NCBI RefSeq assembly: GCF_026410385.1
Contig: NZ_JAPMLT010000011.1
Span: 109,812 to 173,811, forward strand
Source: Tumebacillus lacus
GTDB taxonomy: Bacteria; Bacillota; Bacilli; Tumebacillales; Tumebacillaceae
DNA length: 64,000 nucleotides
Direction of reading: 5' to 3'
How positions within the stretch are numbered: the stretch's first letter is position 1; the number at the start of each line of letters is the position of its first letter. Shown in pieces: positions 25,168 to 34,014 of this stretch. The translations under genes were made by a program, and so were the position numbers. The notes under the pieces were generated by a model. It saw only the letters and a list, made by a program, of their open reading frames with translations, made no database searches and was not told the origin of the DNA.

Positions 25168-26187
25168 ATGCCAGGATTGTTTGATGAGTTTGCCCTCAAG
25201 GGGCTGAATTTGAAAAATCGTGTGATGATGTCGCCGATGTGCCAATATCACGCCGAGCCGAACGGGATGGCCAATGACTGGCATTTTCTTCATTACGGCT
25301 CCCGCGCTGTCGGCGGCGTCGGGCTCGTGATGGTGGAGGCGACCGGCGTGGAGTCGCGCGGCCGCATCACGTCCGCAGACCTCGGCATCTGGTCGGATGA
25401 CCACGTCGCAGGTCTCGCCCGCATCGTCGACCTGTGCCGTCCATACGGTGCCAAGACCGCGATCCAACTCGCCCACGCCGGCACCAAGTCGGAAGTGGCC
25501 GATGAGCCAAACGTCGCGCCGAGCAGCCTGACCCGCTTTGAACAATACCGCACGCCGCATGCGCTTACCGAGAGCGAGATCGCCGATATCGTCGAAGCGT
25601 TTCGCAAAGGGGCAGAGCGCGCGGTCGCGGCCGGTTTTGACACGGTGGAGATCCACGGGGCGCACGGCTATCTGATCAACCAGTTTCTCTCGCCGATCAC
25701 CAACCGACGCGACGATTCATACGGCGGCTCGCTGGAGAACCGCCTGAGATTTCCGTTAGAAGTGATCCGGGCGGTGAAAGCGGTGATCCCGGACGACATG
25801 CCGCTGTTGATGCGCGTCTCATCTGTCGAGTATTCGGAGGACGGCTATTCATTGGAAGAGATGGTCGAGATGGCGCGACAGTTCAAGGAGGCGGGGGTCG
25901 ATATGATCGACTGCTCCTCCGGGGGCAACGTGCCGATCCGACCGGACGTCTACCCGGGCTACCAAGTGCCTTTCGCTGCCACGATCCGCCGCGACGTCGG
26001 CCTGCCGACCGTCGCCGTGGGGAGATTGGACCACCACAGCCTTGCCGAAGAAGTGGTGAGAAGCGGGCGCGCCGATCTGGTTGCCATCGGGACGGGCCTG
26101 CTAAAAGACCCGTATCTGGCCAAACACATGGCGGAGCAAATGGGTATTAAGTTGGAGATGCCGGGCGTTTACGGAAAATTCTTCTAA
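25168..26187 (+). CDS. namA: NADPH dehydrogenase NamA (YqjM), old yellow enzyme
   Basis: This 339-residue FMN-dependent TIM-barrel enzyme reduces electrophilic C=C bonds and nitro compounds. It shows the YqjM-class motif MSPMCQY (Cys25, equivalent to YqjM Cys26 that tunes FMN), substrate-binding IHGAHGYLINQFLSP, SPITNRRDDSYGGSLENR, and the phosphate-binding VGRLD...ADLVAIGTGLLKDPY. The ATG at 25168 follows GGGGACAGGA. A divergent HxlR-type gene and a palindrome suggest induction by electrophiles. It ends with a terminator before the dcw cluster. Confidence 0.95.
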   Translation: MPGLFDEFALKGLNLKNRVMMSPMCQYHAEPNGMANDWHFLHYGSRAVGGVGLVMVEATGVESRGRITSADLGIWSDDHVAGLARIVDLCRPYGAKTAIQLAHAGTKSEVADEPNVAPSSLTRFEQYRTPHALTESEIADIVEAFRKGAERAVAAGFDTVEIHGAHGYLINQFLSPITNRRDDSYGGSLENRLRFPLEVIRAVKAVIPDDMPLLMRVSSVEYSEDGYSLEEMVEMARQFKEAGVDMIDCSSGGNVPIRPDVYPGYQVPFAATIRRDVGLPTVAVGRLDHHSLAEEVVRSGRADLVAIGTGLLKDPYLAKHMAEQMGIKLEMPGVYGKFF

Positions 26188-26229
26188 AACTCCTCTGGGA
26201 CTATCGAACTATTTTAATAAAAAGACCCC

Positions 26230-26258
26230 ATCCTGTCGTATTTGCGGCAGGATTTCTT
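26230..26258 (+). terminator. Rho-independent terminator after namA
   Basis: ATCCTGTCG and CGGCAGGAT form a 9-bp stem (one wobble), loop TATTTG, then TTCTTATT. Confidence 0.8.
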
Positions 26259-26283
26259 ATTGTGGGAAAGAATATCAGACAGC

Positions 26284-26328
26284 GTGGTGGAAAGTGGGGG
26301 GAAGTGGAGTATTTCTCCGCAAAGTGGG
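26284..26328 (+). promoter_or_regulatory. MraZ-box array upstream of mraZ
   Basis: GTGG cores begin at 26284, 26294, 26304 and 26324, a strict 10-bp period with one step skipped; a further GTGGGA is at 26262. MraZ is known to bind direct TGGG/GTGGG repeats spaced by 5 bp (10-bp period) upstream of its own gene and repress the dcw operon. The array ends 10 bp before the mraZ start. Confidence 0.75.
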
Positions 26329-26337
26329 TGAGAAGAG

Positions 26338-26769
26338 ATGTTCATGGGTGAGTTTCAGCATAATATCGACGACAAAGGACGACTGATCATTCCGGCTAAA
26401 TTTCGGGATGCACTGGGCGCTTCGTTCGTCGTGACCCGTGGTTTGGACCAATGTCTCTTCGTATACCCACGCACGGAGTGGGAGAGGATAGAGGCGAAGT
26501 TGAAGACTCTTCCATTTACCCGCTCCGATGCGCGGGCATTTACCCGCTTCTTCTTCTCCGGAGCGACTGAATGCGATCTGGACAAGCAAGGCCGCATCAA
26601 CATCCCAAACCATCTGCGCGAATATGCGAACATGCAGAGGGACTGCGTGGTGATCGGCGTGTCCGACCGGGTCGAGATCTGGAGTAAGGAAACGTGGGAG
26701 AACTACTGTCAGGAATCTGCCGATTCTTTTGCGGAAATCGCCGAAAAACTGGTCGATCTCGACTTATAG
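26338..26769 (+). CDS. mraZ: transcriptional regulator MraZ
   Basis: This 143-residue protein has two SpoVT-AbrB-like (MraZ) halves: [26 protein letters not shown], and the repeat [27 protein letters not shown], each with the DxxGR motif. It forms a ring-shaped DNA-binding oligomer that represses its own operon. It is the first gene of the dcw cluster, and repeats fitting its binding site lie directly upstream. The ATG at 26338 or the in-frame ATG at 26344 could start translation. Confidence 0.96.
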   Translation: MFMGEFQHNIDDKGRLIIPAKFRDALGASFVVTRGLDQCLFVYPRTEWERIEAKLKTLPFTRSDARAFTRFFFSGATECDLDKQGRINIPNHLREYANMQRDCVVIGVSDRVEIWSKETWENYCQESADSFAEIAEKLVDLDL

Positions 26770-26786
26770 GAGTGTACAAACTACCC

Positions 26787-27737
26787 ATGTCCGAACAAAC
26801 TGCCAACTTTCATCACATTTCTGTATTTGCCGAAGAAGCGGTCACCGCTTTGAAACCGCAGCCTGAGCGCGTGTATGTCGATTGCACGCTGGGCGGGGCG
26901 GGTCATTCCGGACGCATCTTGGAGGCCAGTTCGCCGACCGGCCGCCTGATCGCGATCGATCAAGATTTGACCGCCATTGCCAACGCAGGCGAGATCCTCT
27001 CACCGTATGAGGGACGCTTTATGATCGTGCATTCCAACTTTCGCCGATTGAAAGAGATCGTAGCCGAACTGGGTCTGGACGGCGTCGACGGCGTGCTGTT
27101 TGATCTCGGTGTCTCCTCGCCGCAACTGGACGTGGGAGAGCGCGGGTTCAGCTACCAGCACGACGCACCGCTCGACATGCGCATGGACAAAACGCAGAAG
27201 TTCACCGCGCATATGCTGGTGAACAACTGGAGCCAAGACGAGATCATGCGTATCCTCTATGAATACGCTGAAGAAAAATGGGCGAAACGAATCGCCGAAT
27301 TTATCGTTCGCGAACGTAAAACAGCGCCGATCGAAACGACCGGTCAGCTGGTTGATATCATCAAGGCGGCTATCCCGGCCGCCGCGCGCAGAGAAGGACC
27401 TCACCCGGCCAAGCGGACGTTCCAAGGCATCCGCATCGCCGTCAACGACGAGTTGAACGTTTTCGCCGAAGCGATCAACCAAGCGATTGACGTGCTGAAT
27501 CCTGGCGGCCGTGTGGCGGTGATCACTTTTCACTCTTTGGAAGACCGCATCGCCAAACAGGCGTTGCAGGAAGCGGCGCGGGGCTGCATCTGCCCGCCCG
27601 AACTGCCGATCTGCCAGTGTGACAACGAGCCGAAAGTCAAGCTCGTCACCCGCAAGCCGATCATGCCTTCCGAAGAGGAGTTAGCGCACAATCCGCGGGC
27701 ACGTTCTGCCAAACTGCGTATTGCCGAAAAACTGTAG
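26787..27737 (+). CDS. rsmH: 16S rRNA (cytosine1402-N4)-methyltransferase RsmH
   Basis: This 316-residue SAM-dependent enzyme N4-methylates C1402 in the 16S decoding site. Seen: HHISVFAEEAVTALKP, the SAM loop YVDCTLGGAGHSGRIL, GVLFDLGVSSPQLD, the inserted helical domain with RGFSYQHDAPLDMRMD, and FHSLEDRIAK near the C-terminus. The ATG at 26787 is chosen because family similarity begins there; an AGGAG lies further upstream than usual. It follows mraZ as in Bacillus. Confidence 0.96.
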   Translation: MSEQTANFHHISVFAEEAVTALKPQPERVYVDCTLGGAGHSGRILEASSPTGRLIAIDQDLTAIANAGEILSPYEGRFMIVHSNFRRLKEIVAELGLDGVDGVLFDLGVSSPQLDVGERGFSYQHDAPLDMRMDKTQKFTAHMLVNNWSQDEIMRILYEYAEEKWAKRIAEFIVRERKTAPIETTGQLVDIIKAAIPAAARREGPHPAKRTFQGIRIAVNDELNVFAEAINQAIDVLNPGGRVAVITFHSLEDRIAKQALQEAARGCICPPELPICQCDNEPKVKLVTRKPIMPSEEELAHNPRARSAKLRIAEKL

Positions 27738-27773
27738 AACCCCATGCCTGGGAGAGGAAGGGAGTATCATCTT

Positions 27774-28157
27774 ATGTCGATGTACCGCGACAATTTGGCG
27801 CGTCCCTTGCAAAAACCGCAGGAGACCGCTTCGTATAAGCAACAACCGGCCCCCGCGCGTTCCGCGCAGTCGAAAGCGCAAGCCCGGGAAAAGCTGCTCT
27901 GGCTGGCCACGATCCTCTTTTGCATCGTGATCGCCATCGGGTTGGTCAGCCGCTATGCGGGCATGATCTCCTTAAACTACGACGTGCAGAAGCAAGAAAA
28001 AGAACTTCAAGCGATGCAGGATGAACGGCTCAAGCTCGAACAGCAGATGCTGGAGCTCGAAGCGGCGGAGCGCATCAAAAGCTACGCCGCCAACAAGCTC
28101 GGCATGAAGCCGGTTCAGCCGGATCAGATCGTCGTGCTGCCGGGGGCGAAAAACTGA
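27774..28157 (+). CDS. ftsL: cell division protein FtsL
   Basis: This 127-residue bitopic protein has a cytoplasmic, basic, Pro/Ala-rich N-terminus, one membrane segment (LLWLATILFCIVIAIGLVS) and an external coiled coil (KQEKELQAMQDERLKLEQQM) ending with the FtsL-type AANKLGMKPVQPDQIVVL. It acts with DivIB and DivIC at the septum. Sequence conservation is low; identity rests on size, topology and position between rsmH and pbpB. The ATG at 27774 follows GAGGAAGGGAG. Confidence 0.9.
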   Translation: MSMYRDNLARPLQKPQETASYKQQPAPARSAQSKAQAREKLLWLATILFCIVIAIGLVSRYAGMISLNYDVQKQEKELQAMQDERLKLEQQMLELEAAERIKSYAANKLGMKPVQPDQIVVLPGAKN

Positions 28158-30382
28158 TGAACGGGCAACCGAAGCCGCAAGATCACACGTTTCGTTTCCG
28201 CTCCCGTCTCCTGCGCCTCGGTCTGATGATTTTGCTGTTCCTGCTGGTCGGACGCCTGACGTACATACAGGTCGTACAGGCTGATTTTCTCGAGGAAAGT
28301 GCCCAATATTGGATCAAAGTCTCGAAGGAAGTCAACGGCACCCGGGGTACGATCTACGATTCCAACGGGAAAAAGCTCGTGTTTACCGGGGTCGCGTACG
28401 ACATCAACATCGACCTCGCCCGCCTGCGTGCGGAGGATGCGAAGGAAAAAGGCGACACGTCTGTAGAATACGCCCGCTTCCTTGCGCCATTGATCGGTGC
28501 GACCGAACAAGAGATCCGCGAACGGATCGAAGACGCTCTCGCCGACCCGGAAAAGAAAGGTATTTATCTCGGTGAGAAAGGGCAAAAGGTCGAAGCGGAA
28601 GTCCACGACAAGATCAAAGCGATGCATGACGAAGACAGATACGAAGGCATCACGACGATCCGCACTGATGTGCGGCGCTACCCGAACGGCACATTTGCCT
28701 CGTCGATCCTCGGCTATTACGGCCACGACGACACGGCGAAAAAGGAGTCCGGGCGCGCCGGACTGGAGTACGTCTACAACGACGTTCTGGCCGGCAAGCC
28801 GGGCTTTGTCGAGTACTACACCGACCGAGACGGACATCCGCTGCCGAACTACAAGCCGGATCTGAAAGTGCCGGCGGTGGACGGACAGGACATCGTGCTG
28901 ACGATTGACGAAAATATTCAGCATTTTGTGGAAGATGAATTAAATCACATCGTCGACAAATACGGTCCGAAGCATGCGTCGATCATCGTCGCCGATCCGA
29001 ACAACGGCGAGATCCTCGCGATGGGCAGCCGCCCGAACTACGACCCGAACGAATTTGCGAAAGCGGATTCGGAGGCGCTGTGGAACAACTGGAACCTGCG
29101 CGCCTTTGAGCCGGGCTCCACGTTTAAAGTGTTCGTGATGGCAGCCGCGCTCGCCGAAAACAAGCTCGATCTCGAAGAGACGTTCCAGTCCGGCCGCATC
29201 AATGTCGGCGGGGACGTTGTCCGGGACTGGAACGAGGGCAAGGGCTTCGGGACGATCTCCTACCGCGAAGGCGTGTACAACTCCTCCAACGTCGGCTTCG
29301 TCAAGATCGGCCAAAAGCTCGGCAAGGACAAGCTCTACGAACACATCTACAATTTTGGCTTCAACAAACCGACCGGCATCGACCTGCCGGGCGAAGAGGC
29401 GGGCCTTTTGTTCGATCCGGCCAAGATGCGCGAGATCGACCTTGCTTCAACGTCGTTTGGCCAAGGCATCTCTGTCACACCGATCCAACAGGTGGCCGCG
29501 ATGACGGCCGTCGCAAACGGAGGAAAGGTCTACCAGCCGCACCTCGTCAAGGAACTGCGCGATCACGACGGAGACACGGTCAAAGAGATCGAACCGAAAG
29601 TCCTCTACGAGATCGGCAACCCGGAAGTGATGAGCACGGTCCGTGACGTGATGGAAGAGACGGTGCTCGCCGACAAGGTCAAAACCAACGTCATCAAAGG
29701 CTATCATGTCGCGGGCAAGACCGGCACCGCGCAGGTGATGAAGCCGGGCGGCGGCTATGAAGATGACAAGTACCGCCTGTCCTTCATCGGCTTCGCACCG
29801 GCCGACAAACCGCGCATCCTCGTCTACGTCACCGTCGACCAACCGACCCGCAACGCACCGTTGCAGTTTGGCTCCTTGGTGGCAGCACCGTCTGCAAAAG
29901 TGGTGATGGAGCAGTCGCTCCGCTACCTGCAAGTGCCGATCGATCAGGAGGACGGAGCGGGGCAAGCAGAGGCGGGTGCGTCCGGGGAACCGGCGGCTCC
30001 TGTCACCTACGTCAAAGTCCCGGACTTCATCGGCGGGACGGCCGACAGCGTGCAAAAGGTCGCCGAAGCGCAAGGGCTCAAGATCGAGACGGTCGGCGAC
30101 GGCCCGCGGGTCACCGGTCAATGGCCGGACACCACCTACGGACAAGTGCCGCAGGGTTCGGAGATCAAGCTGTACTTCGGCCCGGAAGGAAGCGGCGACG
30201 GCAAGGTGAAAGTCCCGGACCTGCGCGGCCTCTCGCTGCGTGAGGCGATGGAGACGCTGGCACTCCTGCATCTGCAGGTCGATTTGACCGGCAGCGGATA
30301 TGTTGCAAAACAGGGCACGCCGCCCGGAACGCTCGTTCCGTACGGCACGTCTGTCACATTGGAACTGGCCCCGCAGTCTTGA
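28157..30382 (+). CDS. pbpB: penicillin-binding protein 2B-type transpeptidase (septal), with two PASTA domains
   Basis: This 741-residue class B PBP cross-links septal peptidoglycan. It has a short cytoplasmic tail, one membrane anchor (LGLMILLFLLVGRLTYIQ), a PBP dimerisation domain with RGTIYDSNGKKL, and a transpeptidase domain with the active-site STFK (Ser321), SSN (376-378) and KTGTAQ (Lys521). Two C-terminal PASTA modules (VKVPDFIGGTADSV and VKVPDLRGLSLREA) follow, as in B. subtilis PbpB. The start overlaps the ftsL stop (TGATG). A terminator overlaps its stop codon. Confidence 0.95.
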   Translation: MNGQPKPQDHTFRFRSRLLRLGLMILLFLLVGRLTYIQVVQADFLEESAQYWIKVSKEVNGTRGTIYDSNGKKLVFTGVAYDINIDLARLRAEDAKEKGDTSVEYARFLAPLIGATEQEIRERIEDALADPEKKGIYLGEKGQKVEAEVHDKIKAMHDEDRYEGITTIRTDVRRYPNGTFASSILGYYGHDDTAKKESGRAGLEYVYNDVLAGKPGFVEYYTDRDGHPLPNYKPDLKVPAVDGQDIVLTIDENIQHFVEDELNHIVDKYGPKHASIIVADPNNGEILAMGSRPNYDPNEFAKADSEALWNNWNLRAFEPGSTFKVFVMAAALAENKLDLEETFQSGRINVGGDVVRDWNEGKGFGTISYREGVYNSSNVGFVKIGQKLGKDKLYEHIYNFGFNKPTGIDLPGEEAGLLFDPAKMREIDLASTSFGQGISVTPIQQVAAMTAVANGGKVYQPHLVKELRDHDGDTVKEIEPKVLYEIGNPEVMSTVRDVMEETVLADKVKTNVIKGYHVAGKTGTAQVMKPGGGYEDDKYRLSFIGFAPADKPRILVYVTVDQPTRNAPLQFGSLVAAPSAKVVMEQSLRYLQVPIDQEDGAGQAEAGASGEPAAPVTYVKVPDFIGGTADSVQKVAEAQGLKIETVGDGPRVTGQWPDTTYGQVPQGSEIKLYFGPEGSGDGKVKVPDLRGLSLREAMETLALLHLQVDLTGSGYVAKQGTPPGTLVPYGTSVTLELAPQS

Positions 30383-30398
30383 ACTGCGGGATTTTTTT
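30369..30398 (+). terminator. terminator overlapping the pbpB stop codon
   Basis: CCCGCAGT pairs with ACTGCGGG around CTTGA, then T7. The pbpB TGA lies in the loop region, so the hairpin uses coding sequence. It separates the vegetative part of the cluster from spoVD. Confidence 0.9.
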
Positions 30399-30399
30399 G

Positions 30400-30414
30400 T
30401 GACAACAGTTGTCA
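30400..30414. promoter_or_regulatory. palindrome upstream of spoVD
   Basis: TGACAAC-A-GTTGTCA is a perfect inverted repeat immediately after the terminator and 86 bp before spoVD. It may be an operator; no regulator can be named. A weak sigma-E-like -10 (CATACCGT) lies downstream, at about 30448, without a convincing -35. Confidence 0.4.
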
Positions 30415-30499
30415 AAACCGCTGTGTTCTTGTCCCCTCCTTTTTCGCATACCGTTTGTACTAATGACTCACGGAAGAAACAGAAGGAGGGGTACTTGTT

Positions 30500-32452
30500 G
30501 TGCGAGTGTCGAACGTAACTCTGCGCAAGCGGCTGTTGGTCGTGCTGGTCGCGCTGGCTGTGGTGTTTACAGCTCTGGTCGTGCGGCTCGGCTACATCCA
30601 GATGATCCAAGCGCCGTGGTTGACCGCGCAGGCGGAGGACCTGTGGCGGCGGAACATTCCTGTGGAAGCGAAGCGCGGGACGATCCTCGACCGCCACGGC
30701 GAAGTGTTGGCGTACAACGGCAGCGCGCCGACGGTCGTCGTGATCCCGGCGCAGGTCAAGGACAAGGCGGGCACGGCAGCCAAACTGGCGCCGCTGCTGG
30801 ACATGAAACAGGAAAGTGTGCAAAAGACCATTTCCAAGCGCACTCTGTTGGTCTATCTCCAGCCGGGGGGACGCCGGATCGACGACGCCAAAGCCAAGCA
30901 GGTGCGCGATCTGAAACTGCCGGGCGTCTACGTCACCGAAGAGAGCAAGCGAATGTACCCGTATTCGGGACTGGCCGCCCATGCGCTCGGCTTTGCCGGC
31001 GTGGACAACCAAGGGTTGACCGGACTTGAGCGGTGGTATGATGAGCGATTGAAAGGCAAGCCGGGCCGCATCTCGTTCTTTGCCAACGCAAAAGGCGAAG
31101 AGATGCCGGCTGAAAATGATGAATTTGTCGCGCCGCAAAACGGGCAGACGCTCGTCACGACGATTGACCGCAACATCCAGACGTTTGTCGAGCGGGAGAT
31201 CGAGAACGTCGTCGCTCAGTACAACCCGGACGGCGTGATGGCGATCGTCGCCGATCCGAAGACGGGCGAGATCCTCTCGCTCGCCAACTACCCGAGCTAT
31301 GACCCCGGCCACTATCGCGATTTCCCGGCCGATACGTACAACAAAAACCTTGCGATCTGGAAAAACTTCGAGCCGGGCTCCACGTTCAAGATCGTGACGC
31401 TGGCCGCCGCGCTGGAAGAGAAAAAGATCAGCCTCAACGATCCGTTTTACGACCCCGGCTATTTTGAAGTCGGCGGGCGCAAGATCCGCTGCTGGAAACG
31501 GGGCGGTCACGGGCAGGAGACCATGCTGGAAGTGGTCGAAAACTCCTGCAACCCGGGCTTCATGCTGATGGGCCAAAAACTCGGCAAAGAAAAGCTGTTC
31601 GAGTACATCAACAAATTTGGCTTTGGCAAAAAGTCGGGCATCGACATCCCTGGCGAAGGTACGGGCATCTTGTTCCGCGACCTGAGCAAAGTGACGCCGA
31701 CCGACCTCGCGACCACCTCGTTCGGGCAGGCCGTCTCCGTCACGCCGATCCAGCAGGTGATGGGCGTCTCTGCCGTGGCCAACGGCGGCAATCTGATGAA
31801 GCCGCATCTCGCCAAAGAATGGCGTGACCCGGAGACGGGCGAGACGATGGAGACGGTCCAGCCGGAAGTCGTACGCCGCGTCATCTCGGAAGAGACGGCG
31901 GCTCAAGTGCGCTCCACGCTGGAGTCTGTCGTCGCGCGCGGCACCGGTAAAAACGCTTTCCGTGAAGGCTTCCGCGTCGGCGGCAAGACCGGTACGGCGC
32001 AAGTTGCTGAAAATGGCGCTTATAAATCGAACCACTTTATCGTATCTTTTATCGGGATGGCCCCGGCCGACAATCCGCGCCTCGTCGCGTACATCGCCAT
32101 CGACAACCCGAAAGCCCCTCTCGTCTTCGGGGGTGTGATCGCTGCGCCGGTCGTCGGCAACATCCTTGGCGACTCGTTGCATTACCTCAACGTGGAGCCG
32201 AGCAAAGAAGGGATCGCACGCGAGTATCAATACGGAGACATCAAGCCGATGGAAGTGCCGGAGATCAAAGGCATGACCGTGCAGGAAGCGCAAAAAGAAA
32301 TGTACGGCTCCGGTCTTCAGTTGAAAGTGGAGACGGCAGGCCAAGGCAATTTTATCGTCGACCAGCAGCCGGCCGCCGGCACGAAAGTGCCGCCGGGAAC
32401 GACGGTAAGGCTGTATCTGACCGACAAATCTGCTGATAAACCGAGTCCATAA
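30500..32452 (+). CDS. spoVD: SpoVD-type class B penicillin-binding protein with one PASTA domain
   Basis: This 650-residue transpeptidase is placed right after pbpB and before murE, like B. subtilis spoVD, which makes spore cortex peptidoglycan with SpoVE. It shows an N-terminal membrane segment, RGTILDRHGEVLAYN, active-site STFK (Ser294), SCN (349-351) and KTGTAQ (Lys496), and one C-terminal PASTA domain (MEVPEIKGMTVQEA). It starts at GTG 30500 after GAAGGAGGGG. The private upstream region behind a terminator fits separate, sporulation-time expression. A second vegetative PBP cannot be excluded. Confidence 0.92.
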   Translation: MRVSNVTLRKRLLVVLVALAVVFTALVVRLGYIQMIQAPWLTAQAEDLWRRNIPVEAKRGTILDRHGEVLAYNGSAPTVVVIPAQVKDKAGTAAKLAPLLDMKQESVQKTISKRTLLVYLQPGGRRIDDAKAKQVRDLKLPGVYVTEESKRMYPYSGLAAHALGFAGVDNQGLTGLERWYDERLKGKPGRISFFANAKGEEMPAENDEFVAPQNGQTLVTTIDRNIQTFVEREIENVVAQYNPDGVMAIVADPKTGEILSLANYPSYDPGHYRDFPADTYNKNLAIWKNFEPGSTFKIVTLAAALEEKKISLNDPFYDPGYFEVGGRKIRCWKRGGHGQETMLEVVENSCNPGFMLMGQKLGKEKLFEYINKFGFGKKSGIDIPGEGTGILFRDLSKVTPTDLATTSFGQAVSVTPIQQVMGVSAVANGGNLMKPHLAKEWRDPETGETMETVQPEVVRRVISEETAAQVRSTLESVVARGTGKNAFREGFRVGGKTGTAQVAENGAYKSNHFIVSFIGMAPADNPRLVAYIAIDNPKAPLVFGGVIAAPVVGNILGDSLHYLNVEPSKEGIAREYQYGDIKPMEVPEIKGMTVQEAQKEMYGSGLQLKVETAGQGNFIVDQQPAAGTKVPPGTTVRLYLTDKSADKPSP

Positions 32453-32529
32453 CGGGGGAAACGCCTTGTCTTCCCCCTCAACTTGGTGAATAATGAGAAT
32501 GGTGATTTGACTTGCGAGGAGGAACTCAG

Positions 32530-34014
32530 GTGCGTTTGCATGATTTGGTAGCCCCTATTTTGATCAAACAGCTCATCGGGAGCGATGAGGTACACATAGA
32601 CAGCGTCACCGCCGATTCGCGGAACGTGCGTCCGGGCAGCCTGTTTGTCGCCCTGCGCGGCTATACCGTGGATGGGCATGACTTTGTGCGCGGGGCGGTG
32701 GAAGCAGGCGCTTCCGCCGTGCTCGTCGAAGAAGCGTTTGAAGGGCTCGCAGCACCGCAGATCATCGTCCGGGACACTCGGGCGGTGATCGCGGTGCTTG
32801 CGTCCGTTTTCTATCGCCATCCTTCCAAGTCGATGAAAGTGATCGGCGTGACCGGAACAAACGGCAAAACGACCACGACACACTTGATCGAGGCGATTCT
32901 GAGCGACGCCGGACACAAGACCGGCTTGATCGGCACGATCAAGACGCGCATCGGCGACCGCGAGTTTGAAAATGCCAACACGACGCCGGAAGCGTTGGAG
33001 TTGCAGGCGACGTTCCGCGAGATGCTCGACATCGGCACCGAATATCCGGTGATGGAAGTGTCGTCGCACGCGGTGGAACTGAACCGGGTAGCCGGGGTCG
33101 ATTTTCATACGGCCGTCTACACCAATCTTTCGCAGGATCACCTCGACTATCACAACACGATGGAGGAGTACCGCCTCGCCAAAGCGAAGTTCTTCTCTCG
33201 CCTTGGCAACACCTACGAGGATGCGGCGGATCGCAACAAAGCGGCGATCATCAACGCCGACGACGAGCACGCGGAGTACTTCCTGAAAGCGACCACCGCG
33301 CAAACGCTCACCTACGGGATCGACAAAGAAGCGGATCTTCGCGCCGTCAATGTAAAAATTGAAGCGGACGGCGTGTCCTACCGCGTCTTATCGTATGCGG
33401 GGGAAGAGACGTTCCGCCTGCAGATGACAGGCAAATTTTCCGTCTACAACGCGCTGGCGGCGACCGCTGCCGCTCTGGTGCAAGGCATCTCGCTGGCCGA
33501 TATCAAAAAATCATTGGAGCGGGTGTCAGGTGTCAACGGCCGATTTGAATCGGTGCAGGCCGGTCAAGACTTTGCGGTGATCGTCGATTACTCGCACACG
33601 CCCGATTCACTGGAGAACGCTTTGAAGACGATCCGTGAGTTTGCCAAGGGCCGCGTGACCTGCATCGTCGGCTGCGGCGGGGACCGCGACCGCACCAAGC
33701 GGCCGCTGATGGCCCAAATCGCCGAGCAGTACGCCGATCTGACGGTGATCACCTCCGACAACCCGCGCACCGAAGACCCGGATGCGATCCTCGACGACAT
33801 GGAGGCGGGCCTTGCGGACGTCGTCAAGTCGCGCTACGTACGGATCACCGACCGCCGGGAAGCGATCCGCTATGCGGTGGAGCGCGCCAAGGCGGACGAT
33901 GTGATCCTGATCGCAGGCAAAGGGCATGAGACCTATCAGATCATCGGCCGCACCAAGCACCACTTCGATGACCGGGAAGTGGCGGCTCAGGCGATTCGGG
34001 GGGAACTGGCATGA
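32530..34014 (+). CDS. murE: UDP-MurNAc-tripeptide synthetase (meso-diaminopimelate-adding)
   Basis: This 494-residue Mur ligase adds the third residue to UDP-MurNAc-Ala-Glu. The ATP loop is GVTGTNGKTTTTHLI and the central region contains VSSHAVELNRV and TNLSQDHLDYH. The C-terminal DNPRTEDP motif selects meso-diaminopimelate over lysine, so the wall should be the mDAP type. It starts at GTG 32530 behind GAGGAGG. MurF overlaps its end by 4 bp. Confidence 0.96.
   Translation: MRLHDLVAPILIKQLIGSDEVHIDSVTADSRNVRPGSLFVALRGYTVDGHDFVRGAVEAGASAVLVEEAFEGLAAPQIIVRDTRAVIAVLASVFYRHPSKSMKVIGVTGTNGKTTTTHLIEAILSDAGHKTGLIGTIKTRIGDREFENANTTPEALELQATFREMLDIGTEYPVMEVSSHAVELNRVAGVDFHTAVYTNLSQDHLDYHNTMEEYRLAKAKFFSRLGNTYEDAADRNKAAIINADDEHAEYFLKATTAQTLTYGIDKEADLRAVNVKIEADGVSYRVLSYAGEETFRLQMTGKFSVYNALAATAAALVQGISLADIKKSLERVSGVNGRFESVQAGQDFAVIVDYSHTPDSLENALKTIREFAKGRVTCIVGCGGDRDRTKRPLMAQIAEQYADLTVITSDNPRTEDPDAILDDMEAGLADVVKSRYVRITDRREAIRYAVERAKADDVILIAGKGHETYQIIGRTKHHFDDREVAAQAIRGELA

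Noticed and set aside
29447..32344. Long minus-strand open frame spanning pbpB and spoVD
   Set aside because: It crosses two well-identified penicillin-binding protein genes and their intergenic terminator, has biased Arg/His composition and no homology.
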